A DNA stretch of 54,789 nucleotides from CAWUIO01 sp963922455. Lineage in GTDB: Bacteria > Bacteroidota > Bacteroidia > Cytophagales > Microscillaceae. The number at the start of each line of letters is the position of its first letter. The first letter of the stretch is position 1. The stretch lies in assembly GCA_963922455.1 (NCBI GenBank), contig CAWUIO010000035.1, positions 1-54,789 on the forward strand, given 5' to 3'. This document shows, one piece after another, positions 25,894 through 34,744 of this stretch. The position numbers were made by a program, and so were the translations under genes. The notes beneath the pieces are model-generated. The model was given only the letters and a program-made list of their open reading frames with translations, was not told the origin of the DNA and did not search any database.

Positions 25894-26850
25894 ATGACTA
25901 AACTTACAGAACATATTCAAAAGGCCAAGAAGCCACTTTTTTCCTTTGAAATTCTGCCCCCCTTAAAAGGACAAAGCATTAATCAACTGTTTGATGCCAT
26001 TGATCCTTTGATGGAATTCAAGCCTACGTTTATTGATGTTACCTATCACCGAGAAGAGTATATATACAAAAAGCATGAAAATGGCTTATTGGAGCGCATC
26101 ACTACGCGGAAAAGGCCAGGCACTGTTGGGATTTGTGCGGCTATCATGAATAGGTTCAAGGTAGATGCCGTCCCGCATTTGATATGTGGCGGATTTAGTA
26201 AAGAGGAAACTGAAGATGCCCTGATTGATCTGGACTTTTTGGGAATAGATAATGTCTTGGTCCTTCGGGGTGACCCGATTAAGAGTGAAGGAAGATTTGT
26301 GCCAGAACCCGATGGCCACCATTATGCCTCCGATTTGTTGAATCACGTAGCTTGCATGAATAGAGGCCAATATTTGGATGAAGAGCTCAGTAACCCTAGC
26401 CCTACCGATTTCTGCATTGGAGTAGCCGGATACCCGGAAAAACATTATGAGGCGCCCAATTTTGAAAAAGACCTGGCATACTTGCAAAAGAAAGTAGATG
26501 CCGGTGCCGATTATATTGTGACCCAAATGTTTTTTGATAATAGAAAGTTTTTTGACTTTGTAGAGCGATGTCGTTCTATGGGTATCAATGTGCCCATTAT
26601 ACCTGGTTTAAAACCCATCACGACCAAACGACAGCTTACCATACTGCCCAGTATATTTCACATCGATTTGCCCTCCGAACTGGTGGCCGAAGTAGAAAAG
26701 TGCAAGGATAATAAACAAGTGCAAAAGGTAGGAATAGAATGGGGCATTCAACAATCTAAGGAGTTGATGGAATTTGGAGTTCCGTGTTTGCATTATTACT
26801 CCATGAGCCGTTCTACGGCGGTTAAAAATATTGCTCAAGCCCTATTTTAA
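25894..26850 (+). CDS. metF: Methylenetetrahydrofolate reductase
   Basis: The 318-residue length is usual for Bacteroidota MetF. Conserved blocks are FSFEILPPLKG with the catalytic Glu, FIDVTYHRE, NVLVLRGDPI, GVAGYPEKHYEAPN, DAGADYIVTQMFFDN and PIIPGLKPI. The flavoprotein reduces 5,10-methylene-THF to 5-methyl-THF for methionine synthesis in the cytoplasm. The CCG-domain gene follows 46 nt downstream and is probably in the same transcript. Confidence 0.95.
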   Translation: MTKLTEHIQKAKKPLFSFEILPPLKGQSINQLFDAIDPLMEFKPTFIDVTYHREEYIYKKHENGLLERITTRKRPGTVGICAAIMNRFKVDAVPHLICGGFSKEETEDALIDLDFLGIDNVLVLRGDPIKSEGRFVPEPDGHHYASDLLNHVACMNRGQYLDEELSNPSPTDFCIGVAGYPEKHYEAPNFEKDLAYLQKKVDAGADYIVTQMFFDNRKFFDFVERCRSMGINVPIIPGLKPITTKRQLTILPSIFHIDLPSELVAEVEKCKDNKQVQKVGIEWGIQQSKELMEFGVPCLHYYSMSRSTAVKNIAQALF

Positions 26851-26896
26851 TCCCTTCAATATTCTCTTTCATGAAGGAAACAACGAGCTATTAGGT

Positions 26897-27619
26897 ATGG
26901 ATATCGGACTTTTTATACCCTGCGTTATAGATCAATTTTTTCCGGATACCGGTAAAAATGTGAAAAAAGTATTACAGGGCTTAGGATGTAAGGTATTTTA
27001 CCAACCTGATCTAACTTGCTGTGGCCAACCGGGCTATCACGCTGGCGACTGGACGAGCTCCAGGGACCTTGCCTATCTATGGTGCCAAAGTTGGTTAGCA
27101 TCTGATTATCCGGTTGTAATTCCTGACAGTTCTTGTGTAAGGATGATTAGGAACGCGTATTCTCAGATTTTGGCCGATGAACAAGCCTCTCTGTGGCATA
27201 ATCTAGAGGCCCGTACTTTTGAATTTAGTGAGTTTTTATGGGACGTATTGGAGATAAGGGATTTTTCCAAAGCGATTTGTCCAGGTAAGGCAACGTATTT
27301 AGATACGTGTGCGGCATTAAGAGACTGCGGTATACATGAGGCTCCGAGAGGACTTTTAGGCCAGGTTCGAGAGCTAAAACTTATAGAAATGCAAAAAACT
27401 GAGCAGTGCTGTGGCTTTGGGGGTATCTTTACCTTACAAAATCCGTCTATCTCATTGGCAATGGCTGAGCAAAAAGTAGATATGGCTACGGCAACCCAGG
27501 CCGATTTTATGATATCTAGCGATATGACTTGTTTAATGCATGTAGATACGTATATCCGAAGGAACCGTAAAAAAATCAAAACCCTTCATATAGCCGATGT
27601 CTTGGCTATGGGGTGGTAA
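26897..27619 (+). CDS. LutA/LldE-like CCG-domain Fe-S oxidoreductase subunit
   Basis: The protein has 240 residues from ATG 26897, which gives the family start MDIGLFIPCVIDQFFP; ATG 26831 overlaps metF and is less likely. It has two CCG domains: CCGQPGYHAGD near residue 50 and CCGFGGIF near residue 170. CCG domains bind [4Fe-4S] clusters in heterodisulfide-reductase-type and lactate-utilisation (LutA/LldE) enzymes. LutB and LutC partners are absent nearby; metF is the neighbour instead. A lactate-oxidation role with distant partners and an electron-transfer role linked to folate are both possible. Confidence 0.85.
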   Translation: MDIGLFIPCVIDQFFPDTGKNVKKVLQGLGCKVFYQPDLTCCGQPGYHAGDWTSSRDLAYLWCQSWLASDYPVVIPDSSCVRMIRNAYSQILADEQASLWHNLEARTFEFSEFLWDVLEIRDFSKAICPGKATYLDTCAALRDCGIHEAPRGLLGQVRELKLIEMQKTEQCCGFGGIFTLQNPSISLAMAEQKVDMATATQADFMISSDMTCLMHVDTYIRRNRKKIKTLHIADVLAMGW

Positions 27620-27708
27620 AGAACCATTTCTTCTGGCTACTATAAAGCTTTGCTGACGATATTGGCATTATTTTGTCTAGTAATTTACATAGTTTCTGCC
27701 TGATAATT

Positions 27709-27741
27709 TTTGGGGAGATCTTGGATTATTGCTTAACTTTG
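27709..27741 (+). promoter_or_regulatory. Promoter with -33 and -7 boxes for siaB-siaC
   Basis: TTTG at 27709-27712 and TAACTTTG at 27734-27741 are separated by 21 nt. This is the most complete Bacteroidota-type promoter noticed in the window. The leader to ATG 27835 would be about 85 nt. Confidence 0.55.
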
Positions 27742-27834
27742 ATAAGTATTATCATTTTCCGTTGGGCTTTTCTTCTAAAGCAGACCTCTTAACTTCTTCT
27801 GCTTAGCTCAAGTTGGATGAATTTATACTAATTT

Positions 27835-28380
27835 ATGCTGGATGTTGACGAAGTGTACAATATACTAAACGAGCAAAATATACTACTCGCTCACCGAGGT
27901 GCACTAAATGGTGACCTGATTGACGTGATAGTCCAACTGATAGATTCAAAATTGGCCTATTCCCAAGTGCGTGTACGAGTCAAGAAAAAAGTAGTAAATA
28001 TCCTGGTGGAATGTCTGCAAAATAGCTATCATTACACCAGTAAATTCCATGAGGATGAGGAAATGAACCGCTTGGTGGAGTCCCCCTTCCTAATTCTCAG
28101 TCAGCACAATGACGCTTTCTTCTTATTTACCGGAAATTTTGTTACGCCTGATAGGCTCAATTATTTGAAAGAAAAGCTGGATAAGATTACGGATTTGAGC
28201 GAAGAAGAGCTCCAGGCATTTTATATCCAGTCCTTAAACAAAGATACCTTACCTACTTCGGGGGGGGCAGGTTTAGGATTGGTTGATATTTTGCGGCGTT
28301 CACATAGGAACGTTAATTTTGATTTTAAACAGATAGATGAGCACTACTCATTATTTACTATATTAATTGAGATAAAATAG
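27835..28380 (+). CDS. SiaB-family protein kinase
   Basis: The protein has 181 residues with a GHKL-type fold. Its N-box-like segment is VNILVECLQNSYHYT, and the Gly-rich loop SGGAGLGLVDILRRS is near the C-terminus. In the known SiaABCD system SiaB phosphorylates a Thr of SiaC, while phosphatase SiaA reverses this in response to a signal. The gene immediately before a SiaC homologue supports the assignment. No SiaA or SiaD gene is adjacent. Confidence 0.85.
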   Translation: MLDVDEVYNILNEQNILLAHRGALNGDLIDVIVQLIDSKLAYSQVRVRVKKKVVNILVECLQNSYHYTSKFHEDEEMNRLVESPFLILSQHNDAFFLFTGNFVTPDRLNYLKEKLDKITDLSEEELQAFYIQSLNKDTLPTSGGAGLGLVDILRRSHRNVNFDFKQIDEHYSLFTILIEIK

Positions 28381-28417
28381 CAGTGGCTTGGCCTAAACGG
28401 ACCATAAAGCTTTACCT

Positions 28418-28807
28418 ATGAAAAATATTGAAATCAGTGGTACCTCCAAAACTCCGGATGTAAGCTTTGATCCCGAATCGGGATTATTAGAAATAAGCGG
28501 TAGGTCTATACCGGAAAATTCATACCAATTTTATGAGCCATTACTCTCTTGGCTAGATAAATATGCCTCTGAGCCTAAAGAATTTACCTTGTTGTCATTC
28601 AAGTTAGATTATTTCAACACTAGCTCTTCTATGTATATTTTGGGCATTTTGAAGAAGATGGAAAAGATTTTTCTGGCTGGACATAAATCGGAAGTAAAGT
28701 GGTATTATGACATCGACGATGAGGATATGCTTCAAACGGGTGAAGACCTTAAACAGATTGTGAAGATACCCATTGAGATGGTTGAGATAGATCAAGAACA
28801 AGTATAA
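28418..28807 (+). CDS. SiaC-family regulatory phosphoprotein (DUF1987)
   Basis: The protein has 129 residues. The central motif KLDYFNTSSSMYILGIL matches the SiaC phospho-acceptor region, with Thr68 corresponding to the Thr phosphorylated by SiaB in Pseudomonas. SiaC-type proteins act as partner switches that bind a diguanylate cyclase or another effector. It lies 37 nt after siaB. The effector is not in the window. A hairpin terminator follows. Confidence 0.87.
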   Translation: MKNIEISGTSKTPDVSFDPESGLLEISGRSIPENSYQFYEPLLSWLDKYASEPKEFTLLSFKLDYFNTSSSMYILGILKKMEKIFLAGHKSEVKWYYDIDDEDMLQTGEDLKQIVKIPIEMVEIDQEQV

Positions 28808-28825
28808 TACAGACTTTTCCCCATT

Positions 28826-29527
28826 TTAGGCCAGCAACGCAAAGGTTGTTGGCTTTTTGTGTATATCAGGGGGGTGTTTTTGCCAAGATTGGATACTCCG
28901 AGTCTGGACATAACCCGTCTCACTCGTTATATCAACACCTAAACAGAGCCGGGTATCCGGGTGAGCTGCTTGCCATAAGGCTTTGAGCATGGCCATATTC
29001 CGGTAGGGAGTCTCAATAAATAGCTGGGTTTGCTTTAATTTTCGGGAGGTTTTTTCAATTTGGCGGATAGCGGCTATCCTATCCCCTTGTTGTATGGGTA
29101 AATACCCCAAAAATGTAAAAGACTGCCCATTGAGCCCAGAAGCCATTAAGGTTAAAAAAATAGAAGAAGGCCCTACTAAAGGGATAACCTCCAAGGATTG
29201 CCGGTGTGCCAAGGCAACCAGCTGGGCCCCCGGGTCGGCAATACCAGGACAGCCAGCTTCCGACAAGACACCCACTGAATGCTCTTGGCTAATGCTTAGA
29301 AATTGCTCAGAGACCGATTTCCAATCAGATCCTTTGCCCATAGGGATAAATTCTAATTCTGAAATATGGAGCCCTAACTTCATGCCACTTAAAAAGCGGC
29401 GGGCACTCCGTACATTTTCTACAAAGTAGTACCTTAAAGGCGGAATATGAAGGGCATGGGCCGGCGTGAAGCTCCGGGAATGAGCTCCCGGAGCAAGTAA
29501 TGTGGGTATTAGATAAACCTGAGGCAT
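28826..29527 (-). CDS. SAM-dependent tetrapyrrole-methylase-fold protein, RsmI-like
   Basis: The protein has 233 residues. Blocks are YFVENVRSARRFLSGM, VGVLSEAGCPGIADPGAQLV, VIPLVGPSSIFLTLMASGLNGQSFTFLGYLP (described in parts) and TQLFIETPYRN. These are the RsmI class of the TP-methylase fold, which 2'-O-methylates 16S rRNA C1402. The protein is shorter than standard RsmI (about 280), lacking its C-terminal part, and belongs to the short paralogue type common in Bacteroidota. The rRNA target is therefore uncertain. Its stop is 21 nt before the start of dapD's 3' end, on the same strand. Confidence 0.85.
   Translation of the reverse strand: MPQVYLIPTLLAPGAHSRSFTPAHALHIPPLRYYFVENVRSARRFLSGMKLGLHISELEFIPMGKGSDWKSVSEQFLSISQEHSVGVLSEAGCPGIADPGAQLVALAHRQSLEVIPLVGPSSIFLTLMASGLNGQSFTFLGYLPIQQGDRIAAIRQIEKTSRKLKQTQLFIETPYRNMAMLKALWQAAHPDTRLCLGVDITSETGYVQTRSIQSWQKHPPDIHKKPTTFALLA
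28830..28858 (+). terminator. Terminator after siaC, embedded in the opposing gene
   Basis: A stem GCCAGCAAC / GTTGTTGGC (one G-U pair) with a 6-nt loop is followed by TTTTT. It would stop plus-strand transcription and lies inside the last codons of the convergent methyltransferase gene. Confidence 0.75.
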
Positions 29528-29547
29528 AGGCTTGGGGTAGGGTAGCC

Positions 29548-30360
29548 CTATACGGCCAGGTTATTTTCTCTTAAGGCCTCGTTGAGGGAGGTTTTAAGAT
29601 CGGTACTTTCTTTACGCTGACCAATGATGAGGGCAGCGGGTACGTGATATTCTCCGGCCGGGAATTGTTTGGGAATGCTTCCTGGAATAACTACAGAGCG
29701 TGGGGGAACATAGCCCCGGTACTCCTTGGCTTCTGGCTGGCTTACATCTATAATGCGTGAGCTTTTTGTTAGCACGACATTGGCTCCCAATACAGCTTCT
29801 TTGCCCACCCGGACACCCTCTACGATTATGCAACGAGAGCCTATAAAAGCCCCATCTTCTACGATAACCGGAGCGGCTTGTAAGGGTTCTAATACCCCAC
29901 CAATCCCTACCCCGCCACTCAGGTGTACATTGGCCCCGATTTGAGCACAGCTTCCTACGGTAGCCCAGGTATCGACCATCGTCCCCGAATCAACATAGGC
30001 CCCAATATTTACATAAGAGGGCATCATGACTACTCCTGAAGCCACGAAGGAACCATAACGGGCCAGGGCTTGAGGCACTACCCGAACGCCGATCTCGGCA
30101 AAGTTCTTTTTTAAGGGGATTTTGTCGTGAAACTCAAATGCGCCCGATTGGATGGTTTCCATAGGTCGCAAGGGAAAGTAGAGTACCACGGCCTTTTTGA
30201 CCCATTCGTTTACTTTCCAGTCTTCTCCATAGGGCTCGGCTACTCGGAGGGAGCCTTTGTCTAGTTGGTCTATAACGGCAAAGACGGCATTCTGGTATTC
30301 GGCGTCTTTGAGCAGGGAGCGGTCGTCCCAGGCTTTCTCTATTTTTTCTTGCACATCCAT
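29548..30360 (-). CDS. dapD: 2,3,4,5-tetrahydropyridine-2,6-dicarboxylate N-succinyltransferase
   Basis: The 270-residue length is typical of DapD. A helical N-terminal domain is followed by a left-handed beta helix of hexapeptide repeats (GAYVDSGTMVDTWATVGSCA, VHLSGGVGIGGVLEP, AFIGSRCIIVEGVRVG). It succinylates tetrahydrodipicolinate in the lysine/meso-diaminopimelate pathway in the cytoplasm. The methyltransferase gene follows 20 nt downstream on the same strand. A repeat element lies upstream of its start. Confidence 0.95.
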   Translation of the reverse strand: MDVQEKIEKAWDDRSLLKDAEYQNAVFAVIDQLDKGSLRVAEPYGEDWKVNEWVKKAVVLYFPLRPMETIQSGAFEFHDKIPLKKNFAEIGVRVVPQALARYGSFVASGVVMMPSYVNIGAYVDSGTMVDTWATVGSCAQIGANVHLSGGVGIGGVLEPLQAAPVIVEDGAFIGSRCIIVEGVRVGKEAVLGANVVLTKSSRIIDVSQPEAKEYRGYVPPRSVVIPGSIPKQFPAGEYHVPAALIIGQRKESTDLKTSLNEALRENNLAV

Positions 30361-30465
30361 TGGCTTTATGGGTTTAAGACGATAAAGTGATAGTGGGAAA
30401 TCGGTTTAGCTGTTTTCTAATAAGAAACTGTTTACATGTAATTTGCTATAGGCTACTAGCAAGCT

Positions 30466-30590
30466 TGGCTGAGGGATAGAGCGGCCTGTTTGAGCTCGTG
30501 GAGGCCCGGCGGGGAAAGGCAGCGAGTAGCGAAAGCCCGACCCGTGACTAAAACGGGCCTCAAGCCCGTTTTAGTCACGGGGCAGCCCCT
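30466..30590 (-). repeat. Structured GC-rich element, copy E (-), with long perfect hairpin
   Basis: The main stem is an 18-bp perfect inverted repeat, CCCGTGACTAAAACGGGC at 30541-30558 and its complement at 30564-30581, with a 5-nt loop. The GGGGCTGCCCC start, the shared TCGGGCTTTCGCTACTCGC block, the CTCG/CGAG second hairpin and the end block are all kept. It begins 11 nt after the stop of the MBL gene, same orientation. Confidence 0.9.
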
Positions 30591-30600
30591 CAAACATGGT

Positions 30601-31494
30601 TTACAACTTCCCCTCGGCTTTTTTCTTCCAGTAGCGCATGATTCCGCCCACACTCATCCAGGAGGGGTTGGCCGCTTGATATTGGGTAATTTCCACCTCA
30701 GATAATTCTAATTTGACCAATTCATTGAGGCAAAATTCTTCAAATAGGGGCGTAATTTCCTCAGCCGTTTTTTCCGCCTCCATTTGTTCCTTGATCCAAT
30801 TGGCTTGGGAGTGAATATTTTCCAGCAATTGGTCTAAATGAGGGTTGATATTGGTAACGGCCCCAAAGTGTGTGAGGTAAAAGGCCTTCGGGCTAATTTT
30901 GCGAAGTAACTCAATGGATTGTTCCCATAGCTCCACGTTGATGTCGGGAGGGGGCATGGGAGCCACCACGGGGCCCTTGCCAATCTGTACACCGGCTACA
31001 TCGCCCGTAAACAAAATCCCTTCCATTTCCCAAGCGATATGGTGATGGGCATGCCCTGGGGTATACCAGGCTTTAAATGCTAGATTGCCTACTTTGATTA
31101 CTTCCTCATCTTCCATTTGGTGCATGGACTCTTCGGGAACGGGTTTAATCTCTCCCCAAAGCTCGTCCATTTTATCTCCGTAAATGCGGGTTGCCGACTC
31201 GATGAGTTTGCCAGGGTCTTGCATGTGAGGAAAGCCCTTGGGATGTAGGTATACCTTGGCCCCTTGTTCGGCCCAAGCCCAAGCAGCTCCGGCGTGGTCG
31301 AGATGTATATGGCTTAAAAAAACGTGGGCGATATCTTCTGGGTTGAATCCGGCTTCTTTGATGCCTGCTATTAGGATGGGATGGGTAGAATGGGGGCCGG
31401 CCTCAATAAGCACTGGCCCTTCCCCGCTTTCAATAACGTATGCGCCAATGGTGCAAGCATTCTTTTGAAAGTATAGGTCTATGGTATGAATCAT
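30601..31494 (-). CDS. MBL-fold metallo-hydrolase
   Basis: The protein has 297 residues. The metal-binding motif SHIHLDHAG has His62, His64, Asp66 and His67, with later ligands in YTPGHAHHH and FTGDVAG and in LTHFG. This is a glyoxalase-II-type metallo-beta-lactamase fold. A C-terminal helical extension of about 80 residues may be dimerising. No signal peptide. Substrate unknown; a thioester or lactone is plausible. Confidence 0.87.
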   Translation of the reverse strand: MIHTIDLYFQKNACTIGAYVIESGEGPVLIEAGPHSTHPILIAGIKEAGFNPEDIAHVFLSHIHLDHAGAAWAWAEQGAKVYLHPKGFPHMQDPGKLIESATRIYGDKMDELWGEIKPVPEESMHQMEDEEVIKVGNLAFKAWYTPGHAHHHIAWEMEGILFTGDVAGVQIGKGPVVAPMPPPDINVELWEQSIELLRKISPKAFYLTHFGAVTNINPHLDQLLENIHSQANWIKEQMEAEKTAEEITPLFEEFCLNELVKLELSEVEITQYQAANPSWMSVGGIMRYWKKKAEGKL

Positions 31495-31691
31495 GCGTGT
31501 TTAGCGGTTCGAGATGTTTATTTGCTTTACGTATTCAAATAAGCAATTTAGACAAAATTGTAGAGAAAATAGGGGGATATTTTATCTCAATGCACAAACA
31601 TACAGAATTTTCCGAACCCTGCTGCCTAATTTAGAGTTCTGAAGAAGATTTAGAGCACGCATAGCTACAGCCTAAACACACGATTTTTTTT

Positions 31692-34244
31692 ATGGCACAA
31701 GATCCTGGTTTTTTTTGGTACTGGCAGATGGCCTGGCGCGATAGCCGGGTAAATCTCAATCGTTTACTACTTTTTGTTTCGTCTATTGTCTTGGGGGTAG
31801 CGGCTCTGGTTGCGATCAATTCTTTTGGAAATAACCTGAAGCAAGATATTGATAATGAGTCTAAAGAGCTTCTTGGGGCCGATTTGCAAATTTCGGGGCG
31901 GCAGGTCCCTAATGCGGAGGTACAGGCCATTTTAGACTCGGTAGAGTCGCTTAGCTCGGAGCAAGCCCGGGAAGTGAGTTTTTCCTCGATGGTGTATTAC
32001 CCGGAAAAAGATAAAACCCGCTTAGCCAATATTCGGGCTCTGGAGGGAGGCTATCCCTTTTATGGAAGCTTAGAAACCGAACCTCTGGGGGCGGGCAGTG
32101 GCTTTCAAACCCGGGAAACTTCGGTGGTCGACCAAACCATTATGCTCCAATTTGAAGCCGATCCCGGCGACTCAATCCGTGTGGGAGTGAAATCCTTTGC
32201 CATCCAGGGGAGCCTGCTTAAAGCCCCCGGGCAAAATAGTATTGCCTCCACGGTGGCTCCCAAAGTGTATATCGCACTAAAATATTTGGACGAAACGGAG
32301 CTGGTTAAGCCCGGCAGCCGATTACGTTACCGATATTACTTTCAATTTCCTGGGGGTTTTGAAGTGGACGAATTGGCCCAATCGATTCGGAAACGTTTGC
32401 AAGATCAGGAGTATGGCGTGGAAACGGTGGCCATGCGCAAAGAACGCTTGGGGGATGCTTTTGATTTCCTGACTAGCTTTTTAAATTTAGTGGCCTTCGT
32501 GGCCTTGTTGTTGGGTTGTGTGGGCGTAGCCAGCGCGGTTCAAATTTATATCAAAGAGAAAATTAGTACAGTAGCCGTATTGCGGTGCCTGGGGGCCACA
32601 GGAAATCAGGCGCTATGGATTTATCTCTTGCAAATATGTGTGATGGGCTTGGGAGGTTCTATTTTAGGCGCAGCCTTGGGGAGCGGCCTCCAAGTCTTAT
32701 TGCCCACGGTTTTGAAGAGCTTTCTTCCTTTGGAAGTGAGTTATTCGGTTTCTTGGGCTGCCGTGGGGCAGGGAGTGCTTACGGGGATGATAATTTCCTT
32801 GCTATTTGCCCTTTTGCCTTTGATTCGGGTACGGAAAATCTCCCCTTTGCGCGTTTTACGGGCTGCCTTTGAGGAAAAAGGGAGAAAGATGGACATCCCC
32901 GCAGGGCTTATTTATGGGCTGATTGGGGTATTTATTTATGGCTTTTCGTATGCGCAATTGCAAGATTATTGGGAAGCCCTTTACTTCAGCGGCTTTTTAT
33001 TATTGGCCTTTTTGATTTTGGCCGGAGCGGCCCGGCTCTTGATGTTTTTGGTGCGTAAGTATTTTCCGGTTTCTTGGAGTTTCATTTGGCGGCAAAGCCT
33101 GGCCAATTTGTACCGGCCCAATAATCAGACGGCTACCCTGATCACGACCATCGGCTTGGGTACGGCCTTGCTCAGCACCCTCTATTTTGTGCAAAGTGTT
33201 CTTTTGGGCCAGGTTGCGCTTACCGACCGTTACAACCAGCCCAATATGATTCTTTTTGATATCCAAACCGATCAAACCGAAGAGGTGGCCCAAATGGTAC
33301 GTTCCTACGGAATGCCCATCAAACAGGACCTCCCGATTGTAGCCATGCGACTGGCTCAGTTTAAGGGTAAAAGCCGGGCCGAATTATTAAAAGACAGTAT
33401 TTTGGATTTGCCCCGGGATGTGATAAACCGCGAATACCGGGTAACCTACCGCGACACCTTGGATATCAACGAAGAATTAGTGGAGGGTGAATTAAAACCA
33501 GCGGGCCAGTCACTGGATGACCCAGTGTACGTATCCATCTCGGATAATCACCTGCGCCGGATGAAAGCCAAGTTGGGCGATACTATTGTCTTCAATGTGC
33601 AAGGGACTCCCATTACGACCATTATTGGGAGTGTACGCCGTCTGGATATCAAGCAGTTCCGTACTAGCTTCACCTTTGTTTTTCCTAGGGGGGTGCTGGA
33701 AGAAGCGCCTCAATTTGGGGTCTTGGTAACCCGGGTAAATTCCAACGAAGAGTCGGCCCGGTTCCAACAAGAGATTGTAGCAAAGTACCCCAATATATCG
33801 GTGGTCGATATTTCCTTGATTTTAAAAACAGCCGAGGAAATCTTAGGCGAAGTAGCGTTTGTGATTCAGTTTATGGCTTTGTTTAGCATTCTCACGGGTA
33901 TTATTGTCTTAATCGGCTCCGTTTTGTTGAGTCGGTTTCAGCGTATTCGGGAAAGTATTTTGCTCCGTACCCTGGGGGCCAACCGAAGACAGATTATCCG
34001 GATCACGCTCTTGGAATATTTCTTTTTGGGAAGTCTGGCGTCTCTGGCGGGCATTATTCTTTCTTTGGTAGCCAGTTGGGCACTTATGAATTTTACCTTT
34101 GGCCTAGACTTTAACCCAGATTATACCCCTATTTTCTGGATATATCTCATCATTACGGGGCTCACCGTATTTATTGGCGTATCCAGTAGCCGGGGTATCC
34201 TAAGCCGTCCTCCTCTGGAAGTTTTACGGGCGGAAGTGCAATAA
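31692..34244 (+). CDS. ABC transporter permease, FtsX/YbbP type
   Basis: The protein has 850 residues. An N-terminal TM (LLLFVSSIVLGVAALVAI) leads to a periplasmic domain, then three TMs with KEKISTVAVLRCLGAT, the FtsX permease signature. A second half has further TMs, a second periplasmic domain and a final three-TM FtsX module with RIRESILLRTLGANRRQI. This doubled architecture is that of YbbP-like permeases, which work with a YbbA-type ATPase in lipid or lipoprotein export. No ATPase gene is adjacent. A repeat element follows the stop by 10 nt. Confidence 0.88.
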   Translation: MAQDPGFFWYWQMAWRDSRVNLNRLLLFVSSIVLGVAALVAINSFGNNLKQDIDNESKELLGADLQISGRQVPNAEVQAILDSVESLSSEQAREVSFSSMVYYPEKDKTRLANIRALEGGYPFYGSLETEPLGAGSGFQTRETSVVDQTIMLQFEADPGDSIRVGVKSFAIQGSLLKAPGQNSIASTVAPKVYIALKYLDETELVKPGSRLRYRYYFQFPGGFEVDELAQSIRKRLQDQEYGVETVAMRKERLGDAFDFLTSFLNLVAFVALLLGCVGVASAVQIYIKEKISTVAVLRCLGATGNQALWIYLLQICVMGLGGSILGAALGSGLQVLLPTVLKSFLPLEVSYSVSWAAVGQGVLTGMIISLLFALLPLIRVRKISPLRVLRAAFEEKGRKMDIPAGLIYGLIGVFIYGFSYAQLQDYWEALYFSGFLLLAFLILAGAARLLMFLVRKYFPVSWSFIWRQSLANLYRPNNQTATLITTIGLGTALLSTLYFVQSVLLGQVALTDRYNQPNMILFDIQTDQTEEVAQMVRSYGMPIKQDLPIVAMRLAQFKGKSRAELLKDSILDLPRDVINREYRVTYRDTLDINEELVEGELKPAGQSLDDPVYVSISDNHLRRMKAKLGDTIVFNVQGTPITTIIGSVRRLDIKQFRTSFTFVFPRGVLEEAPQFGVLVTRVNSNEESARFQQEIVAKYPNISVVDISLILKTAEEILGEVAFVIQFMALFSILTGIIVLIGSVLLSRFQRIRESILLRTLGANRRQIIRITLLEYFFLGSLASLAGIILSLVASWALMNFTFGLDFNPDYTPIFWIYLIITGLTVFIGVSSSRGILSRPPLEVLRAEVQ

Positions 34245-34254
34245 TGGATAGGAT

Positions 34255-34385
34255 GGGGGCTGCCCCCGCCCAACTACCTACCTGCCCATAAGTAAATTAG
34301 TGCTGGGCGGGGTCGGGCTTTCGCTACTCGCCGGCCCCCGCACCACCAGCGGCGGGCTCAAACAGGCCGCTCTATCCCTCAGCCA
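34255..34385 (+). repeat. Structured GC-rich element, copy F (+)
   Basis: It starts GGGGGCTGCCCCC and its main stem is CCCCGCCCA / TGGGCGGGG, different in sequence from the other copies yet fully paired. The shared block, the CGCCG/CGGCG second stem and the end block are all present. It begins 10 nt after the permease stop, same orientation. Confidence 0.9.
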
Positions 34386-34431
34386 ATGGGTACAGCCCTA
34401 GGTCTAGTCTGGTAACTTAAGTGCCAAAAAT

Positions 34432-34509
34432 TGGTGCGACAGGCTGGAGTTGAACCAGCGACCCCTGGTTTTTCAGGCCAGTGCTCTAACCACGCTGAGC
34501 TACCGCCGC
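34432..34509 (-). tRNA. tRNA-Phe (GAA)
   Basis: The minus strand folds as a cloverleaf with acceptor GCGGCGG / CTGTCGC, anticodon loop CTGAAAA (GAA) and T-arm GCTGG-TTCAACT-CCAGC. A CCA end is encoded at 34432-34434. The last pair of the anticodon stem (C31-A39) is mismatched. It is the last of four co-oriented tRNAs. Confidence 0.9.
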
Positions 34510-34572
34510 ATGAAGCTATCACGGGCTATGCTTTGGAGAAATCTCAAAGCTTCGCTTCGCATAGTGTATTAG

Positions 34573-34658
34573 TGAGGGTAGTAGGATTCGAACCTACTTT
34601 GTCTAAAGAAGACGAGGTTTTACAGACCCCTCCGGCTCTCCCACTCCGGCGTACCCTC
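34573..34658 (-). tRNA. tRNA-Tyr (GTA)
   Basis: Acceptor GAGGGTA / TACCCTC, anticodon loop CTGTAAA (GTA), a long variable arm GTCT...AGAC as expected for class II tRNA-Tyr, and T-arm GTAGG-TTCGAAT-CCTAC. CCA is not encoded. Confidence 0.92.
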
Positions 34659-34671
34659 CTCGAGAAAATAG

Positions 34672-34743
34672 ATGCCCGGGCCGGAATCGAACCGGCACCT
34701 CTGCCTTCAAAGGGCGGCGTCCTAACCATTAGACGACCAGGCA
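34672..34743 (-). tRNA. tRNA-Gln (TTG)
   Basis: Acceptor TGCCTGG / CCGGGCA with the U1-A72 pair typical of tRNA-Gln, anticodon loop CTTTGAA (TTG), and T-arm GCCGG-TTCGATT-CCGGC. CCA is not encoded. It starts 1 nt after the CCA end of the tRNA-Leu. Confidence 0.88.
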
Positions 34744-34744
34744 A

